DNA from: Sulfitobacter sp. F26204
GTDB lineage: Bacteria; Pseudomonadota; Alphaproteobacteria; Rhodobacterales; Rhodobacteraceae
Assembly: GCF_026410305.1 (NCBI RefSeq)
Contig: NZ_JAPMLQ010000003.1
Coordinates: 186,001 to 250,000, forward strand
Direction of reading: 5' to 3'
Length of the DNA stretch: 64,000 nt
This document shows positions 19,258 through 29,108 of the stretch, piece after piece (position 1 is the first letter of the stretch; each line of letters starts with the position of its first letter). The position numbers and the translations under genes are program-made. Under the pieces are notes generated by a model. That model was not told the origin of the DNA, searched no databases, and was given only the letters and a program-made list of their open reading frames with translations.

Positions 19258-21499
19258 TTACTGTCTCCACTCGTTTTTTCTGTTTGGGGGAAAGGGCGAC
19301 GGGCAGTGTAACTATTGCCATCGCACCAAAATGATCTTGGCCTGGAAAAACAGGCGCATTGTCGAGAACCAGCGTGCCGCCGTGTTCCTCGATGATTTTT
19401 TTAACGATTGGCAGGCCAAGGCCAGTACCTTCGTTACGAGTTGTTACATAGGGTTCGAAAAGCCGCGCGCGATCTTCCGGCAAGCCGATGCCATTGTCGG
19501 CAATCGTCAGATTGGCGGTATTGTCAATCTTCTTCAGGGTCACGAAAATCTGCGGATCCAGATCTTTGGGTGCGCCAGACTTTTTCAATGTTTCAATGGC
19601 TTCGCCGGCGTTCTTGATCAAATTTGTAAGCGCCTGAGAAATCATCGTGGCGTCGATCTCTGCCATCACGTCGATTTCGCCCAAATCAGCCGTGATCTTC
19701 ACATCCGGCTGGCCCGTCTGCTGCAAGAAAACCGCGTCACGCACCAGTTGGGTCAGGTTTTGTTCGGATGTTTCGGGTTCCGGCATACGTGCGAATTTGG
19801 AGAATTCATCAACGATACGCCGCAAATCTCCGGTTTGCCGGATGATCACCCCGGTCATTTGTTCAAGGCTGTCACTGTCGTCACCAAGTTTGGGTGCGAA
19901 TTTGCGTCTAATCCGTTCCGCAGAAAGCTGAATCGGTGTCAACGGATTCTTGATTTCATGTGCGATCCGTTGCGCAACATCCCCCCAGGCAGCCATCCGT
20001 TGCGCACTGACGAGGTCGGTAACATCGTCAAACGCAACCACATAGCCTTCCAGCCGACCGCTGTCGGTGCGCCGCGTGGCCATGCGCACCAACAGGTTTT
20101 CCATTGCACCCTGTCGCGATACTTTGACTTCGTCCTGTGCAACCTCGGTGGGTGATTTTGACAATAGGTCGAACATCGGGCCGAATTCGGGTACCGCCAT
20201 CGCCAATGCCACGGATTGTTGGTCTTCGGACCAGTCGAGCAAACGCATCGCAGAGCGGTTCACGAAGGTCACCCGCCCTTCCGGGTCAAGCCCCACAACA
20301 CCTGACGTGACAGAACTCAGCACGGAATCAAACAGGCGACGCCGCCGTTCAATCTGACGGGTGTTGTCCAGCAAGGTCTCACGCTGGCCTTGCAATTGTT
20401 TGGTCATCTGGTTGAAATAGCGACCCAACATGGCGATTTCATCGTCGCCATCTTCTTCTCGTACCTGCACGTTTAGATTGCCTGCACCAACCTGTTGCGC
20501 TGCGCCGGTCAAGCGGCCCACAGGACCGGAAAGTCGTTCGGCAAACCATAGTCCCAGCCAAACAGCGGCAAGGATCAGGATCAGCGCAAACCCGAGATAG
20601 AGAAGGCCAAATTCAAACAGCAACCGTCCGCGTTCAGATTCCAGTTGTTGATAAAGCCGGACCGTTTCAGTGGTCTCATCCAGCAACGACAGGATCTTGC
20701 CGTCAACATCGCGGCTGACATAGAGAAAGCGGTCGACAAAGGACTGCATCGGCACCAATGCCCGGTATTCGTTATTGGGCCAGTCTTCGATCACCAACAG
20801 GCCTTCTGCGCGTGCTTCCTGTAGCTGCGCCGGGCTGGGTTCTTCGTAGTCAAAAAGATAGGACCGCCCGCCCCTTGCCCGGATTTGCGCAGTTCCATCA
20901 ATAAGATAGGCTTCACGCAGGCCGCGCTGAATTTGCCGCTGTCCTTCACCCAGTAGCTGGCTGTCGCTAAGGTTGATTCCCTGGGAACGGGCATTGTCTA
21001 TGCTGCGCGCCAAGGCGCGGGCATCTTCGATCAGATCTTCGCGTTGCTCCGCTTCATAAGCTTGTGCAGCGGCCAGAGAAGATCCCACAACGCCGCGTAC
21101 CCGATCCGAAAACCACCCTTCAAGTCCGACATTCACGGTAAGACCGGCAAACACTGCAACCGTGACAGTTGGGATCAAGGCCATCAGGGCAAATACGCCC
21201 GTCAAACGCAGGTGCAACCGCGATCCGGCTGATTTTGCCCGTCTGGCAGCGATCAATCGTGCGACCTGGGACAAGACCAGGGCCGCAACCATCAGAACAT
21301 AAACGAGGTCGGTCAACAGGATCAGCCGCAACGACAGCGTGTTCGCGCCCTGCCCCAAGGGGCCAAGCACAAGGTAGGTTGCCATTGCCAGAACCGGGCC
21401 CAGCACCACCACGCCCAGTGTGGACAGATTGCGCAGACGCTTCATGCGCCGCAAACGGCCCAAGCGTTCCAAGCTGAATTTATGTGACCGGGTTGCCAC
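19250..21499 (-). CDS. ntrY: sensor histidine kinase NtrY
   Basis: A 749-aa membrane sensor kinase. The N-terminal region has three or four transmembrane helices and an extracytoplasmic segment, followed by a HAMP domain (AERLSGPVGRLT), a PAS domain (about 380-480), and the H box AHEIKNPLTPIQLSAER with the phosphorylated histidine near residue 513, then an HATPase domain with NLIKNAGEA and GTGLGLPIVKKI. It phosphorylates NtrX, encoded immediately downstream. The start is GTG with GAGGAG upstream. It follows ntrC in the same direction after about 110 bases, so ntrYX may also have its own promoter. Confidence 0.96.
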   Translation of the reverse strand: MATRSHKFSLERLGRLRRMKRLRNLSTLGVVVLGPVLAMATYLVLGPLGQGANTLSLRLILLTDLVYVLMVAALVLSQVARLIAARRAKSAGSRLHLRLTGVFALMALIPTVTVAVFAGLTVNVGLEGWFSDRVRGVVGSSLAAAQAYEAEQREDLIEDARALARSIDNARSQGINLSDSQLLGEGQRQIQRGLREAYLIDGTAQIRARGGRSYLFDYEEPSPAQLQEARAEGLLVIEDWPNNEYRALVPMQSFVDRFLYVSRDVDGKILSLLDETTETVRLYQQLESERGRLLFEFGLLYLGFALILILAAVWLGLWFAERLSGPVGRLTGAAQQVGAGNLNVQVREEDGDDEIAMLGRYFNQMTKQLQGQRETLLDNTRQIERRRRLFDSVLSSVTSGVVGLDPEGRVTFVNRSAMRLLDWSEDQQSVALAMAVPEFGPMFDLLSKSPTEVAQDEVKVSRQGAMENLLVRMATRRTDSGRLEGYVVAFDDVTDLVSAQRMAAWGDVAQRIAHEIKNPLTPIQLSAERIRRKFAPKLGDDSDSLEQMTGVIIRQTGDLRRIVDEFSKFARMPEPETSEQNLTQLVRDAVFLQQTGQPDVKITADLGEIDVMAEIDATMISQALTNLIKNAGEAIETLKKSGAPKDLDPQIFVTLKKIDNTANLTIADNGIGLPEDRARLFEPYVTTRNEGTGLGLPIVKKIIEEHGGTLVLDNAPVFPGQDHFGAMAIVTLPVALSPKQKKRVETVNE

Positions 21500-21611
21500 C
21501 CGCTCTCCTCATCGATGATGTGGTACCCGCATGCACCAACCGCCATATTCTGTGATCCTAAACGATCTCAGCGCTTGGCTGGTACCGGATGGCCACGGTT
21601 ATGTGGCGCTT

Positions 21612-22985
21612 TTACATCATCTTGCGCCCCCTTGTCACCTCTATATCCAGTTCAGTGATCTTTTTACGCAAGGTATTGCGGTTGATGCCCAGGAGATCCG
21701 CACATTTAGCTTGATTGCCAGAAGTCGCGTCCAAAGTGATTTCGATCAAGGGAAGCTCGATTTCACGCAATATACGTGCATATAGACCCCGGGGCGGCAA
21801 CATGCTGCCGTGTTGATCAAAGTAACGCCGCAGATGCCGCTCGACACTTGCGCCCAGCCGTTCTGTGTTGGCCTGTGCATGTACGGGTTCGGTGGCGGGT
21901 TGCGCACCCAATATCTGTTCCGCTTCGGCCTGGCTGATTTCCGGCGCTCGACCGGTGAGGGCAAGCTGGCGCATTGCATGTTCCAACTGGCGCACGTTGC
22001 CCGGCCAGGAATAATTGGCAAAAACCCTGCTGGCACTTTCCGACAATGTCCTGGGCGGGGTGCCGGTTTGGTTATCCTTGCCCAGAAAATGGGTCGCCAG
22101 CAGTTCAATATCCTCCACCCTATCACGCAGGGCGGGGGCAAGCACCGTTGCGCCTGACAGCCGGTAGTACAAATCCCGGCGCAGGCTGCCATTTTTCATT
22201 TCCTTGGCCAGATCCGACTGGCTCGTTGCCAAAAATCGCGGGTTGTATTCTCCTGGCGCGTCGATCATCCGTGCAATCCGCGCCTGAAGATCAAGCGAAA
22301 TATCGGCAATCTCGTCTATCAACAAGGTGCCGCCCCTTACCCGCGCCAACACGCGGGCCGGTCCTTCGATGTCTTGCAAATCCGCCCCGGTGATCGTGAC
22401 AAAGGGCAAGCTGCGGCGGTCCGAAAAGTCGTGGATCGCCTTGCCGATCAACGATTTTCCAGTGCCGTTTTCGCCCCAGATCAACACCGGCAGATCGGTG
22501 TTCATTACCCGCGCAACCAGACGATAGAGGGCCTGCATCACTGGCGTACGCCCCACCAATGGCAGGTCGTCGCGATCCCCATCGGCACCGGTGGGCACCT
22601 GCGGTGCACGCGGTGCGTTGCCCTGTCGATCCAGCGCCCTTGCGGTGCGTTTCATCAGGTCGGGCAGGTCAAAAGGTTTGGGCAGGTAATCAAATGCATC
22701 GGCTTCGGCGGCCTTGATCGCGGTCATGATCGTGTTCTGCGCAGAGATCACGATTACCGGCAGTTCGGGACGATCCTGTGCGATCCTGGGCAGCATTTCC
22801 AATCCGTTGCCGTCAGGCATTGCAACATCCGTGATCACCGCATCGCCCCGCCCTTCACCCACCCAGCGCATCAGTGTAGTCAGGCTGGATGTCGCATGCA
22901 CCTTGCACCCCGCACGCGTCAGTGCCTGTGTCAAAACAGTACGGATCGTACGGTCATCGTCTGCAACCAGGACAGTGCCATCCAT
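21612..22985 (-). CDS. ntrC: nitrogen regulatory response regulator NtrC
   Basis: A 457-aa AAA+ response regulator activated by NtrB under nitrogen limitation. Asp53 in [11 protein letters not shown] is the phosphoacceptor; Walker A GENGTGKS lies at about 171-178 and Walker B LLIDEIAD near 221-228; a Fis-type DNA-binding domain ends NRNTLRKKI. The stretch between FVTITGADL and GGTLLIDE is shortened and lacks GAFTGA. Rhodobacter capsulatus NtrC also lacks this motif and activates sigma70 promoters, so the same is inferred here. It follows ntrB with a three-base gap, its ribosome-binding site being inside the ntrB end. Confidence 0.95.
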   Translation of the reverse strand: MDGTVLVADDDRTIRTVLTQALTRAGCKVHATSSLTTLMRWVGEGRGDAVITDVAMPDGNGLEMLPRIAQDRPELPVIVISAQNTIMTAIKAAEADAFDYLPKPFDLPDLMKRTARALDRQGNAPRAPQVPTGADGDRDDLPLVGRTPVMQALYRLVARVMNTDLPVLIWGENGTGKSLIGKAIHDFSDRRSLPFVTITGADLQDIEGPARVLARVRGGTLLIDEIADISLDLQARIARMIDAPGEYNPRFLATSQSDLAKEMKNGSLRRDLYYRLSGATVLAPALRDRVEDIELLATHFLGKDNQTGTPPRTLSESASRVFANYSWPGNVRQLEHAMRQLALTGRAPEISQAEAEQILGAQPATEPVHAQANTERLGASVERHLRRYFDQHGSMLPPRGLYARILREIELPLIEITLDATSGNQAKCADLLGINRNTLRKKITELDIEVTRGRKMM

Positions 22986-22988
22986 TGT

Positions 22989-24089
22989 TCAACTCTCCAT
23001 TTTCTGTCTGGGTTTTGCCGGGCTTTCTTTTTCGACGGGGGCTCGGGGTAAAGAAATTCTGAAAACGGTCTGGCCCGGAACGGAATCGACCGAAATCCAG
23101 CCGTCATGTTCTGAAATGATCTTGGACACCAGAGCAAGGCCAAGCCCCGTGCCGTTTTCGCGCCCCGACACAAATGGATCGAAAATATCGCCCTTGATAT
23201 GCTCTGGGAGACCGGGGCCGTCGTCTATCACCTCGATTTGCAAGGGCAGTGACTGCCCTGACCCATCAGCACGGCGCATGCGGAACGAATGTTCAAAATA
23301 GCTGCGCAGACGGATGGTGCCCCCCGCTGTACCCGCTGCTTCGGAGGCGTTTTTCAGCAGGTTCAGTATGACCTGCAGCAACTGGTCCTTGTCCGCCAAG
23401 GCATTGGGCAGTGAAGGATCGTAGTCCTCCACGACTTTCATTTGGGCACCAAAACCAAGCAAGGCCGAACGTCGGGCACGATCCAATACATCATGCAGAT
23501 TGACCGGTTCGCGCAGTGGCTCTGTCAGGTTGCCGAATTGTTCAACAGTGCCCAACAGTTTCACAATCCGGCGGGATTCAGCAACAATCAGATCGGTCAG
23601 TTCCAATTCATCGGCATCCAGGTTCATCGACAAAAGCTGTGCCGCGCCCGTGATGCCAGCCAGCGGGTTCTTGATTTCATGTGCCAGCATTTCTGCCATG
23701 CCGATGGCGGATTTAGCCGCCGATTTGGCCGAATGGTTCTGCGTCATTCGTCCGGACAGCTCGCGTGGTGAAATCATCATCAACATATGTCCGGCCATGC
23801 CCTGCATCGGGGCAATCTGCAGCGCTGATTTCTGCGGCGCACGTTGCCCGCTGCCCACGTCGACATCATTGACAAACAATGCAGTTTCATCGGTGCGCGC
23901 CCGCAAAAATGCATCTTCCAACGGATAATCCACCGCCACCATGTCCCAGACAGGTACCCCTGTTACGGCCTTCGCGGAAGCATTGAAAAACCCCTCAGCG
24001 GCAGGGTTAATGTCTTCGATCCTATCTTCGGGCGAGATCAAAAGCGCAGGTACCGGCAAAGAGGCCCAGATGCGTCGGTCACTGTTCAT
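22989..24089 (-). CDS. ntrB: nitrogen-sensing histidine kinase NtrB
   Basis: A 366-aa cytosolic kinase/phosphatase controlled by PII protein that sets NtrC phosphorylation. It has an N-terminal PAS domain (about 10-75), the H box LAHEIKNPLAGITGAA with His137, and an ATPase domain with NLLKNASEAA, DDGPGLPE and GTGLGLALVSKI. There are no transmembrane helices. Its start overlaps the dusB stop by four bases, so the dusB-ntrB-ntrC order (nifR3-ntrB-ntrC in older naming) is an operon. Confidence 0.96.
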   Translation of the reverse strand: MNSDRRIWASLPVPALLISPEDRIEDINPAAEGFFNASAKAVTGVPVWDMVAVDYPLEDAFLRARTDETALFVNDVDVGSGQRAPQKSALQIAPMQGMAGHMLMMISPRELSGRMTQNHSAKSAAKSAIGMAEMLAHEIKNPLAGITGAAQLLSMNLDADELELTDLIVAESRRIVKLLGTVEQFGNLTEPLREPVNLHDVLDRARRSALLGFGAQMKVVEDYDPSLPNALADKDQLLQVILNLLKNASEAAGTAGGTIRLRSYFEHSFRMRRADGSGQSLPLQIEVIDDGPGLPEHIKGDIFDPFVSGRENGTGLGLALVSKIISEHDGWISVDSVPGQTVFRISLPRAPVEKESPAKPRQKMES

Positions 24090-25072
24090 GCCGCCGCTCT
24101 TTGCGGGGTATAGAACATTGCCTGCCTGATCAGCGCGCGGGTTTGCGACGGTTCGTTGCAGGTCAGGAGTGCGCGGCGCAGATCCGCCGGGGTATTACAG
24201 GTGTCCATGTACCAGCCCAGATGCTTGCGCGCGACTCGCGGACCGAGTGGCGCACCGTAAAAGCGCTGCATGGCATCATAATGGCCAAGCACCATGTCGG
24301 CAAAGGCTGTGCCTTGCGGAATGACCGGCGCGGGGGTGCCATAAATCTCATGCGCAATCTTGGCCAGCAACCATGGCTTGCCCTGTGCCCCGCGACCGAC
24401 CATCACCCCATCAGCCCTTGAATGGATCAGGGCCTTACGCGCCGTCGCGGTCGAGGTGATGTCGCCATTGGCTATGACAGGAATATGCACTGCGTCCTTG
24501 ACCCTACGAATGGCGCGCCAGTCTGCATGACCCTTATAAAACTGACATCGGGTGCGGCCGTGGATCGTGATCATTTGTATTCCGGCCGCTTCCGCGCGTT
24601 TGGCAATGAACGCCGCGTTCAGCATTTCGTCGTCCCACCCGAGCCGGGTCTTGAGCGTGACGGGCACATCGACGGCATTTACCACTGCTTCGATCAAGCG
24701 CAGGGCGTGATCGGGAGTTTTCATCAAGGCCGACCCCGAAGCCCCCTGAGTCACCTTTTTGGCCGGACATCCCATGTTGATATCGATGATCCGCGCACCC
24801 TGATCCGCAATCATCCGCGCCGCTTCGGCCATCGGTGCCGCCTCGCGTCCGGCGATCTGGATCGAAGTACCCGCAACACCAAGGCCCAGTTCAGCCTTTT
24901 CACGTGTTCCGGGACTGCGGCAAAGCAGTTCATGGCTTGCAATCATTTCAGAGACAACCAGCCCTGCGCCAAAACCGGCGACAAGCGTACGGGTGGGCAA
25001 GTCGGTGATTCCGGCCATCGGGGCCAGTAATACAGGTGGTGTCAGACCCAAAGGCAGAGCAATCGCGCTCAA
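24086..25072 (-). CDS. dusB: tRNA-dihydrouridine synthase DusB (NifR3)
   Basis: A 328-aa FMN-dependent enzyme that reduces specific uridines in tRNA to dihydrouridine. It shows the flavin-binding start LLAPMAGITDLPTR, the catalytic-cysteine segment INMGCPAKKVT near residue 100, ITIHGRTRCQFYKG, VIANGDI and DGVMVGRGAQG. The start is TTG at 25072 with AAGGA eight bases upstream. It is the first gene of the nitrogen-regulation operon, a conserved arrangement in alphaproteobacteria. A 23-bp palindrome lies about 90 bases upstream. Confidence 0.95.
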   Translation of the reverse strand: MSAIALPLGLTPPVLLAPMAGITDLPTRTLVAGFGAGLVVSEMIASHELLCRSPGTREKAELGLGVAGTSIQIAGREAAPMAEAARMIADQGARIIDINMGCPAKKVTQGASGSALMKTPDHALRLIEAVVNAVDVPVTLKTRLGWDDEMLNAAFIAKRAEAAGIQMITIHGRTRCQFYKGHADWRAIRRVKDAVHIPVIANGDITSTATARKALIHSRADGVMVGRGAQGKPWLLAKIAHEIYGTPAPVIPQGTAFADMVLGHYDAMQRFYGAPLGPRVARKHLGWYMDTCNTPADLRRALLTCNEPSQTRALIRQAMFYTPQRAAA

Positions 25073-25161
25073 GTGCTTAATCCTTGTGCAGTTGCGGCCT
25101 GTTTAGCCATTGAAAGCCCTTGCCACAACATTCCAGCGAATAACAGACGGTAGGAAATGTC

Positions 25162-25184
25162 GTTTGCCTAAAATTTAGGCGAAC
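25162..25184. promoter_or_regulatory. 23-bp palindrome in the dusB/ispF divergent promoter region
   Basis: Arms 25162-25172 and 25174-25184 are inverted copies (GTTTGCCTAAA and TTTAGGCGAAC, 10 of 11 matching) around a single central A. It lies 89 bases before the dusB start and 66 before the ispF start, where an operator for one or both units would be. It matches neither the NtrC (GCAC-N-GTGC type) nor the FNR (TTGAT-N4-ATCAA) consensus that I know. The binding protein is unknown. Confidence 0.45.
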
Positions 25185-25250
25185 ATTGCTGAAGATTGCA
25201 CGCGCCGCCCAGTTTGCATAGACAGGAGCACAAGCTGTAAAGGATCACCC

Positions 25251-25730
25251 ATGGATATCCGCACCGGTAACGGATTTGACGTACATGCCTTTGGTCCAGG
25301 GGATCATGTCATGCTTTGTGGTGTACGCATTCCACATGATCAGGGACTTATCGGTCATTCGGATGCGGATGTGGGCATGCATACGGTCACGGATGCGATA
25401 TATGGTGCCCTTGTTCGCGGAGATATCGGGCAACATTTTCCGCCATCTGATCCGAAATGGAAAGGCGCAGAAAGCCATGTTTTCCTGCGTCATGCTGTGG
25501 AAATGGCCCGGGACATGGGATTTGCGCTTACCCATGTGGATTGCACCCTGATCTGTGAATATCCCAAAATCGGACCACATGCAGAGGCGATGCGCAATGC
25601 GATGGCGGCAATCATGTGGATGGACAAGGACCGTGTGTCGATCAAGGCAACCACTTCGGAGCGCCTTGGTTTTACCGGGCGTGGTGAAGGGATTGCGGCG
25701 CTTGCCACTGCAACAATGATCAAGCCATGA
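25251..25730 (+). CDS. ispF: 2-C-methyl-D-erythritol 2,4-cyclodiphosphate synthase
   Basis: A 159-aa trimeric enzyme of the MEP isoprenoid pathway that cyclises CDP-methylerythritol phosphate with loss of CMP. The metal-binding DVHAF at the N-terminus (residues 10-14), the GHSDADV segment (about 35-41) and the C-terminal [15 protein letters not shown] are diagnostic. It is a stand-alone IspF, whereas many alphaproteobacteria carry an IspD-IspF fusion; no ispD is in the window. The stop overlaps pgpA by four bases. Confidence 0.97.
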   Translation: MDIRTGNGFDVHAFGPGDHVMLCGVRIPHDQGLIGHSDADVGMHTVTDAIYGALVRGDIGQHFPPSDPKWKGAESHVFLRHAVEMARDMGFALTHVDCTLICEYPKIGPHAEAMRNAMAAIMWMDKDRVSIKATTSERLGFTGRGEGIAALATATMIKP

Positions 25731-26218
25731 ACCTGGCGAGGGTGATTGGTACCGTCATGGGTGTCGGCTATATCAAGCCTGCGCCAGGCACCTGGGGGTC
25801 ATTTGTCGCCCTGCCCTGGGCCTGGTTGCTGCATGTTTTGGGGGGCCTACCTTTGTTGGTGCTGGCGATCGTTGCGGGGTTTTTCAAAGGCTGGTGGGCA
25901 ACGGCCAAGATGACCGCGGGTAGCACAGACCATGACCCGTCTGAGATTGTCGTGGATGAGGTCATCGGTCAGTGGATCGCCCTTTTGCCGCTTTCCTATG
26001 CAGCCTGGAAGATGGAGATTTCAATCCTTGCGATGTGGCCCGGTTGGATTGCGGCTTTTTTACTGTTTCGTTTCTTTGACATCACCAAACTGGGGCCGGT
26101 AGGCTGGGCCGACCGGATGAATACATCCCTTGGTGTGATGCTGGACGATGTGATTGCCGGACTGTTTGCTGCAATTGTTGTAATGATCCTGGCAGCCCTC
26201 TACCACGGCGTGCTTTAG
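25727..26218 (+). CDS. pgpA: phosphatidylglycerophosphatase A
   Basis: A 163-aa membrane phosphatase that makes phosphatidylglycerol from its phosphate. The N-terminal [12 protein letters not shown] and the acidic [14 protein letters not shown] segments are typical of PgpA, and about three hydrophobic helices follow, with [16 protein letters not shown] near the end. It sits in an operon with ispF (4-nt overlap) and pncC (stop directly followed by the next start). Confidence 0.93.
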   Translation: MNLARVIGTVMGVGYIKPAPGTWGSFVALPWAWLLHVLGGLPLLVLAIVAGFFKGWWATAKMTAGSTDHDPSEIVVDEVIGQWIALLPLSYAAWKMEISILAMWPGWIAAFLLFRFFDITKLGPVGWADRMNTSLGVMLDDVIAGLFAAIVVMILAALYHGVL

Positions 26219-26695
26219 ATGGGTCTTGTGGGGGACATCCTTCAGCTTGCGATTCAAAGGAATGTAATGCTGACCTGTGCCGAAAGCTGCACCGGCGGCA
26301 TGGTTGGCGCGGCTTTGACGGATCTTGCAGGATCCTCTGCCATGTTTGATCGCGGTTTCATCACCTATAGCAACGCGGCCAAAATACAGATGTTGGGGGT
26401 GCTGCCCGCCACATTGGCGGCCCATGGCGCAGTCTCGATACAGGTCGCCAGGGAAATGGCGCAAGGTGCGCTTGAGCGGTCGGATGCAGCATTGGCAGTG
26501 TCGATCACCGGCATCGCTGGACCCGGCGGATCAGAGCACAAGCCTGAGGGGCGTGTGTGTTTTGCGATTGCACAGACAACGGGCGTCATTGCAGAAACCC
26601 AGGAGTTTGGCGCACCGGGGCGGGATGGTGTACGCCAAGCCGCGACCGATCACGCGCTCAATTTACTACGCAACGCATTACACAAAATGGAATGA
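26219..26695 (+). CDS. pncC: CinA C-terminal-type nicotinamide-nucleotide amidohydrolase
   Basis: A 158-aa protein corresponding to the C-terminal domain of CinA alone. This domain deamidates nicotinamide mononucleotide to nicotinic acid mononucleotide in pyridine-nucleotide salvage. It shows the family ESCTGGMVGAALTDLAGSS stretch (about residues 22-40), SITGIAGPGG and RVCFAIA. The N-terminal MoCF-like domain of full CinA is absent, as usual for PncC. The ATG immediately follows the pgpA stop. Confidence 0.92.
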   Translation: MGLVGDILQLAIQRNVMLTCAESCTGGMVGAALTDLAGSSAMFDRGFITYSNAAKIQMLGVLPATLAAHGAVSIQVAREMAQGALERSDAALAVSITGIAGPGGSEHKPEGRVCFAIAQTTGVIAETQEFGAPGRDGVRQAATDHALNLLRNALHKME

Positions 26696-26767
26696 TACAC
26701 TGACTTGGGCACAACAGCAGCGCAGGGCCTGGCAACTGACCTTGCTGGACGTTGCAGGACGCAGGGA

Positions 26768-28042
26768 TCAGGGTTTCGCAAGTTGATCAGTAAATCTACC
26801 GAGGCTTTGTCCCTGTACAGCCTGCCACAGGCCCTCGGCATCTGCGCCACCCAGCAGTGCCGCCGCCTTGCCCTTCAATTTGTCCGCACGTTCCGCAAGG
26901 GACATAGGCGCCATGAGATCCGCGCGCAAATGGCTTATCCTGCCATCGGTCAAGGTGATCGCAACCTCGCTCTGGGTCTCGCTCAGTCGGGTATCTTCGC
27001 TCACTGTGACGCGCTGTCGTAAGGATTTGAGCTGCCCGCTTTGGGCCAGCGCATCCGTAAAGTTGCCGATTGCTGCGGTGTCATACCCTGTCAGCGCCAT
27101 TGCCGCGGTCTGTCCATAGCTGAACTTGGCTGCCAGGCCGGTTTGTGGATCGGCAATATTACACACCGACATCCAACGTGGATGGGTGCGGATTTGGATC
27201 GCCTCGATTTGGTCGATTTGCATCGACGCCCCTCTCAGGGCTTCGAGCATAGCATGTAGCCCGTGGCAACAGGCGTGGAACTTGTGACTGATCCGGTTGA
27301 TGCGCCAGTCAGCAACGGGCAAGCCAATGTCTGTCCCTTGTCCGTGGTGGGTCGGACCAAAGCCCAAGGGACCGGCAAGGCCATCTTGCGCCGCCGTCAC
27401 GCCCGCCTCGGCCCAAAGGGCCGCTTCAACACCGCTTCGGGCGGCCAGGCCAGCATTCAGGGGCTTGGCCATGGTCCCGAATTGCGCCTTGATCCCTGAT
27501 GCCATGCTTGCGCAAAGCCCAAGTGCATGACGGACCTGTCGTGGAGCGAGGTTCAACAGGCGGCAAGCCCCAAGCGTGGCACCGAATGCACCGGCTGTTG
27601 CAGTCTGGTGATACCCGATCTGGTAATGTGCGCGGCCCAGCCATATGCCCACCGCGATCGAGGCTTCCACGCCAATCGCCGCCGCGTCGCATAAGGCAGC
27701 CAGGTCGACACCAGTCTGTTCCGACAGTGCCAGCACCGCAGGCACAACCGCCACTGACGGGTGACCGATATGGTCAAAATGGGTATCGTCGTAATCCAGT
27801 GCATGAGATAATACACCATTCACCAAGGCTGCTGTGGATGCGCTGGTTCGGCCCCCGCCCAATACCAGATGCCCCCCCTGTTGGGATGCCAGTTGTATTG
27901 AGACAAAGCGATCGAACTCGGACTCCTGTGCACCTGCAATTCCGCATGCGGCCCAATCAAACAAGGAGAGCCGCATCATGGCAGCCGCATCTGCGGGCAC
28001 CCTCTGCGCGGCGAAGTCGACCAATTGGTTGGTGATCGTCAT
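26768..28042 (-). CDS. MmgE/PrpD-family protein
   Basis: A 424-aa protein of the MmgE/PrpD family, which includes 2-methylcitrate dehydratase, cis-aconitate decarboxylase and relatives. Visible segments are LDYDDTHFDHIGHPS near residue 83, GYHQTATAGAFGA near 146, and HKFHACCHGLHAMLEAL near 255. No methylcitrate-cycle genes are adjacent, so the substrate is open. The gene follows the RatA/Coq10-like gene with a 4-nt overlap and converges on pncC. Confidence 0.85.
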   Translation of the reverse strand: MTITNQLVDFAAQRVPADAAAMMRLSLFDWAACGIAGAQESEFDRFVSIQLASQQGGHLVLGGGRTSASTAALVNGVLSHALDYDDTHFDHIGHPSVAVVPAVLALSEQTGVDLAALCDAAAIGVEASIAVGIWLGRAHYQIGYHQTATAGAFGATLGACRLLNLAPRQVRHALGLCASMASGIKAQFGTMAKPLNAGLAARSGVEAALWAEAGVTAAQDGLAGPLGFGPTHHGQGTDIGLPVADWRINRISHKFHACCHGLHAMLEALRGASMQIDQIEAIQIRTHPRWMSVCNIADPQTGLAAKFSYGQTAAMALTGYDTAAIGNFTDALAQSGQLKSLRQRVTVSEDTRLSETQSEVAITLTDGRISHLRADLMAPMSLAERADKLKGKAAALLGGADAEGLWQAVQGQSLGRFTDQLAKP

Positions 28043-28491
28043 GATACCGGACCATAGAGCGTTTTCGCCCGCGCTTCAAAGGCCCGCACCACACGTTGCA
28101 TGGCCTCATTGAAAACAATACCGATGATGCCTTGCAGGATCGCATTCTTGAATTCAAAGTCGACGTGGAAATGCACCGTGCAGTTCGGCCCGTTTTCCTC
28201 AAACGCCCAGTTTGATTTCATATGTTTGAACGGCCCGTCCAGATATTCCGTGTCAATCTTGCGTCGTGCGGGCCACAACTGGACGCGGCTTGTGAATTTC
28301 TCGCGGAACACTTTGAAACTGATCACAAGGTCGGCTTCCATCACACGATGATCCCCCTTGTCCTCGTCGCTGCGGATCCGTGCCGCCGCGGTCCAAGGCA
28401 GGAATTCAGGATATGACCCCACATCAGCAACAAGGTCGTACATTTGCTGCGCCGTATAGGGCAGCTCTTTGGTCTCGGAGTGGGTTGGCAT
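28039..28491 (-). CDS. RatA/Coq10-family START-domain protein
   Basis: A 150-aa SRPBCC/START-fold protein like bacterial RatA and mitochondrial Coq10, which binds coenzyme Q or related lipids. The start [33 protein letters not shown] is family-typical (shown only by its two halves, residues 1-14 and 15-33). A hydrophobic C-terminal helix ([18 protein letters not shown]) closes the cavity. The start at 28491 is preferred over 28527. Although often labelled a toxin, the lipid-binding role is the more likely one. It is coupled to the MmgE gene and divergent from hpt. Confidence 0.85.
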   Translation of the reverse strand: MPTHSETKELPYTAQQMYDLVADVGSYPEFLPWTAAARIRSDEDKGDHRVMEADLVISFKVFREKFTSRVQLWPARRKIDTEYLDGPFKHMKSNWAFEENGPNCTVHFHVDFEFKNAILQGIIGIVFNEAMQRVVRAFEARAKTLYGPVS

Positions 28492-28571
28492 TGCGTTCCG
28501 CGCTGGCTCAGGATAGCTCTGTTTCACCGTTTATGCGGGCAATATCAAGGGCCATGGTAAGGGCGCGTCCT

Positions 28572-29108
28572 ATGACAAATCGACCCTATGTGATTGATGA
28601 AATGATTTCGGCCAAGTCGATTGCAGCCCGAATCGAGGAATTGTCACGCGAGATTCACGATGAATTCGACAGCACCAACAAACTGGTTGTGGTTGGCTTG
28701 CTGCGCGGCAGTTTCGTGTTTATCGCGGATCTTGTCAGAGAATTGGATCTGCCGATCGAGGTCGATTTTCTGGAAGCGTCAAGCTATGGCGATGGCATGG
28801 AAAGTAGCCGGGAAGTGCGGATCCTCAAGGACTTGCGCGGCGCTATCGAAGGGCGCGATGTTTTGCTGGTCGAAGACATTGTAGACACAGGCCACACCCT
28901 GCATCACGTCACCAACCTTCTGAAATCACGCGAGCCAGCACGATTGAAAACCATTGCACTGCTGGACAAGCCGACGCGCCGCGAAGTGGATATGAAGGCG
29001 GACTGGACCGGATTTGAAATTCCTGATGAATTTGTCGTGGGCTATGGTATCGACTTTGCCCAGCGGAACCGGAACCTGCCGTTCATCGGCAAGGTGCGCT
29101 TTACATGA
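28572..29108 (+). CDS. hpt: hypoxanthine phosphoribosyltransferase
   Basis: A 178-aa purine-salvage enzyme that makes IMP or GMP from hypoxanthine or guanine and PRPP. The PRPP-binding motif [14 protein letters not shown] lies at about residues 96-109, and [13 protein letters not shown] and DFLEASSYG are also family-typical. The start at 28572 ([11 protein letters not shown]) follows an AAGGG-type site; the longer frame upstream overlaps the divergent gene. The stop overlaps a 57-aa membrane-protein gene by four bases. Confidence 0.95.
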   Translation: MTNRPYVIDEMISAKSIAARIEELSREIHDEFDSTNKLVVVGLLRGSFVFIADLVRELDLPIEVDFLEASSYGDGMESSREVRILKDLRGAIEGRDVLLVEDIVDTGHTLHHVTNLLKSREPARLKTIALLDKPTRREVDMKADWTGFEIPDEFVVGYGIDFAQRNRNLPFIGKVRFT

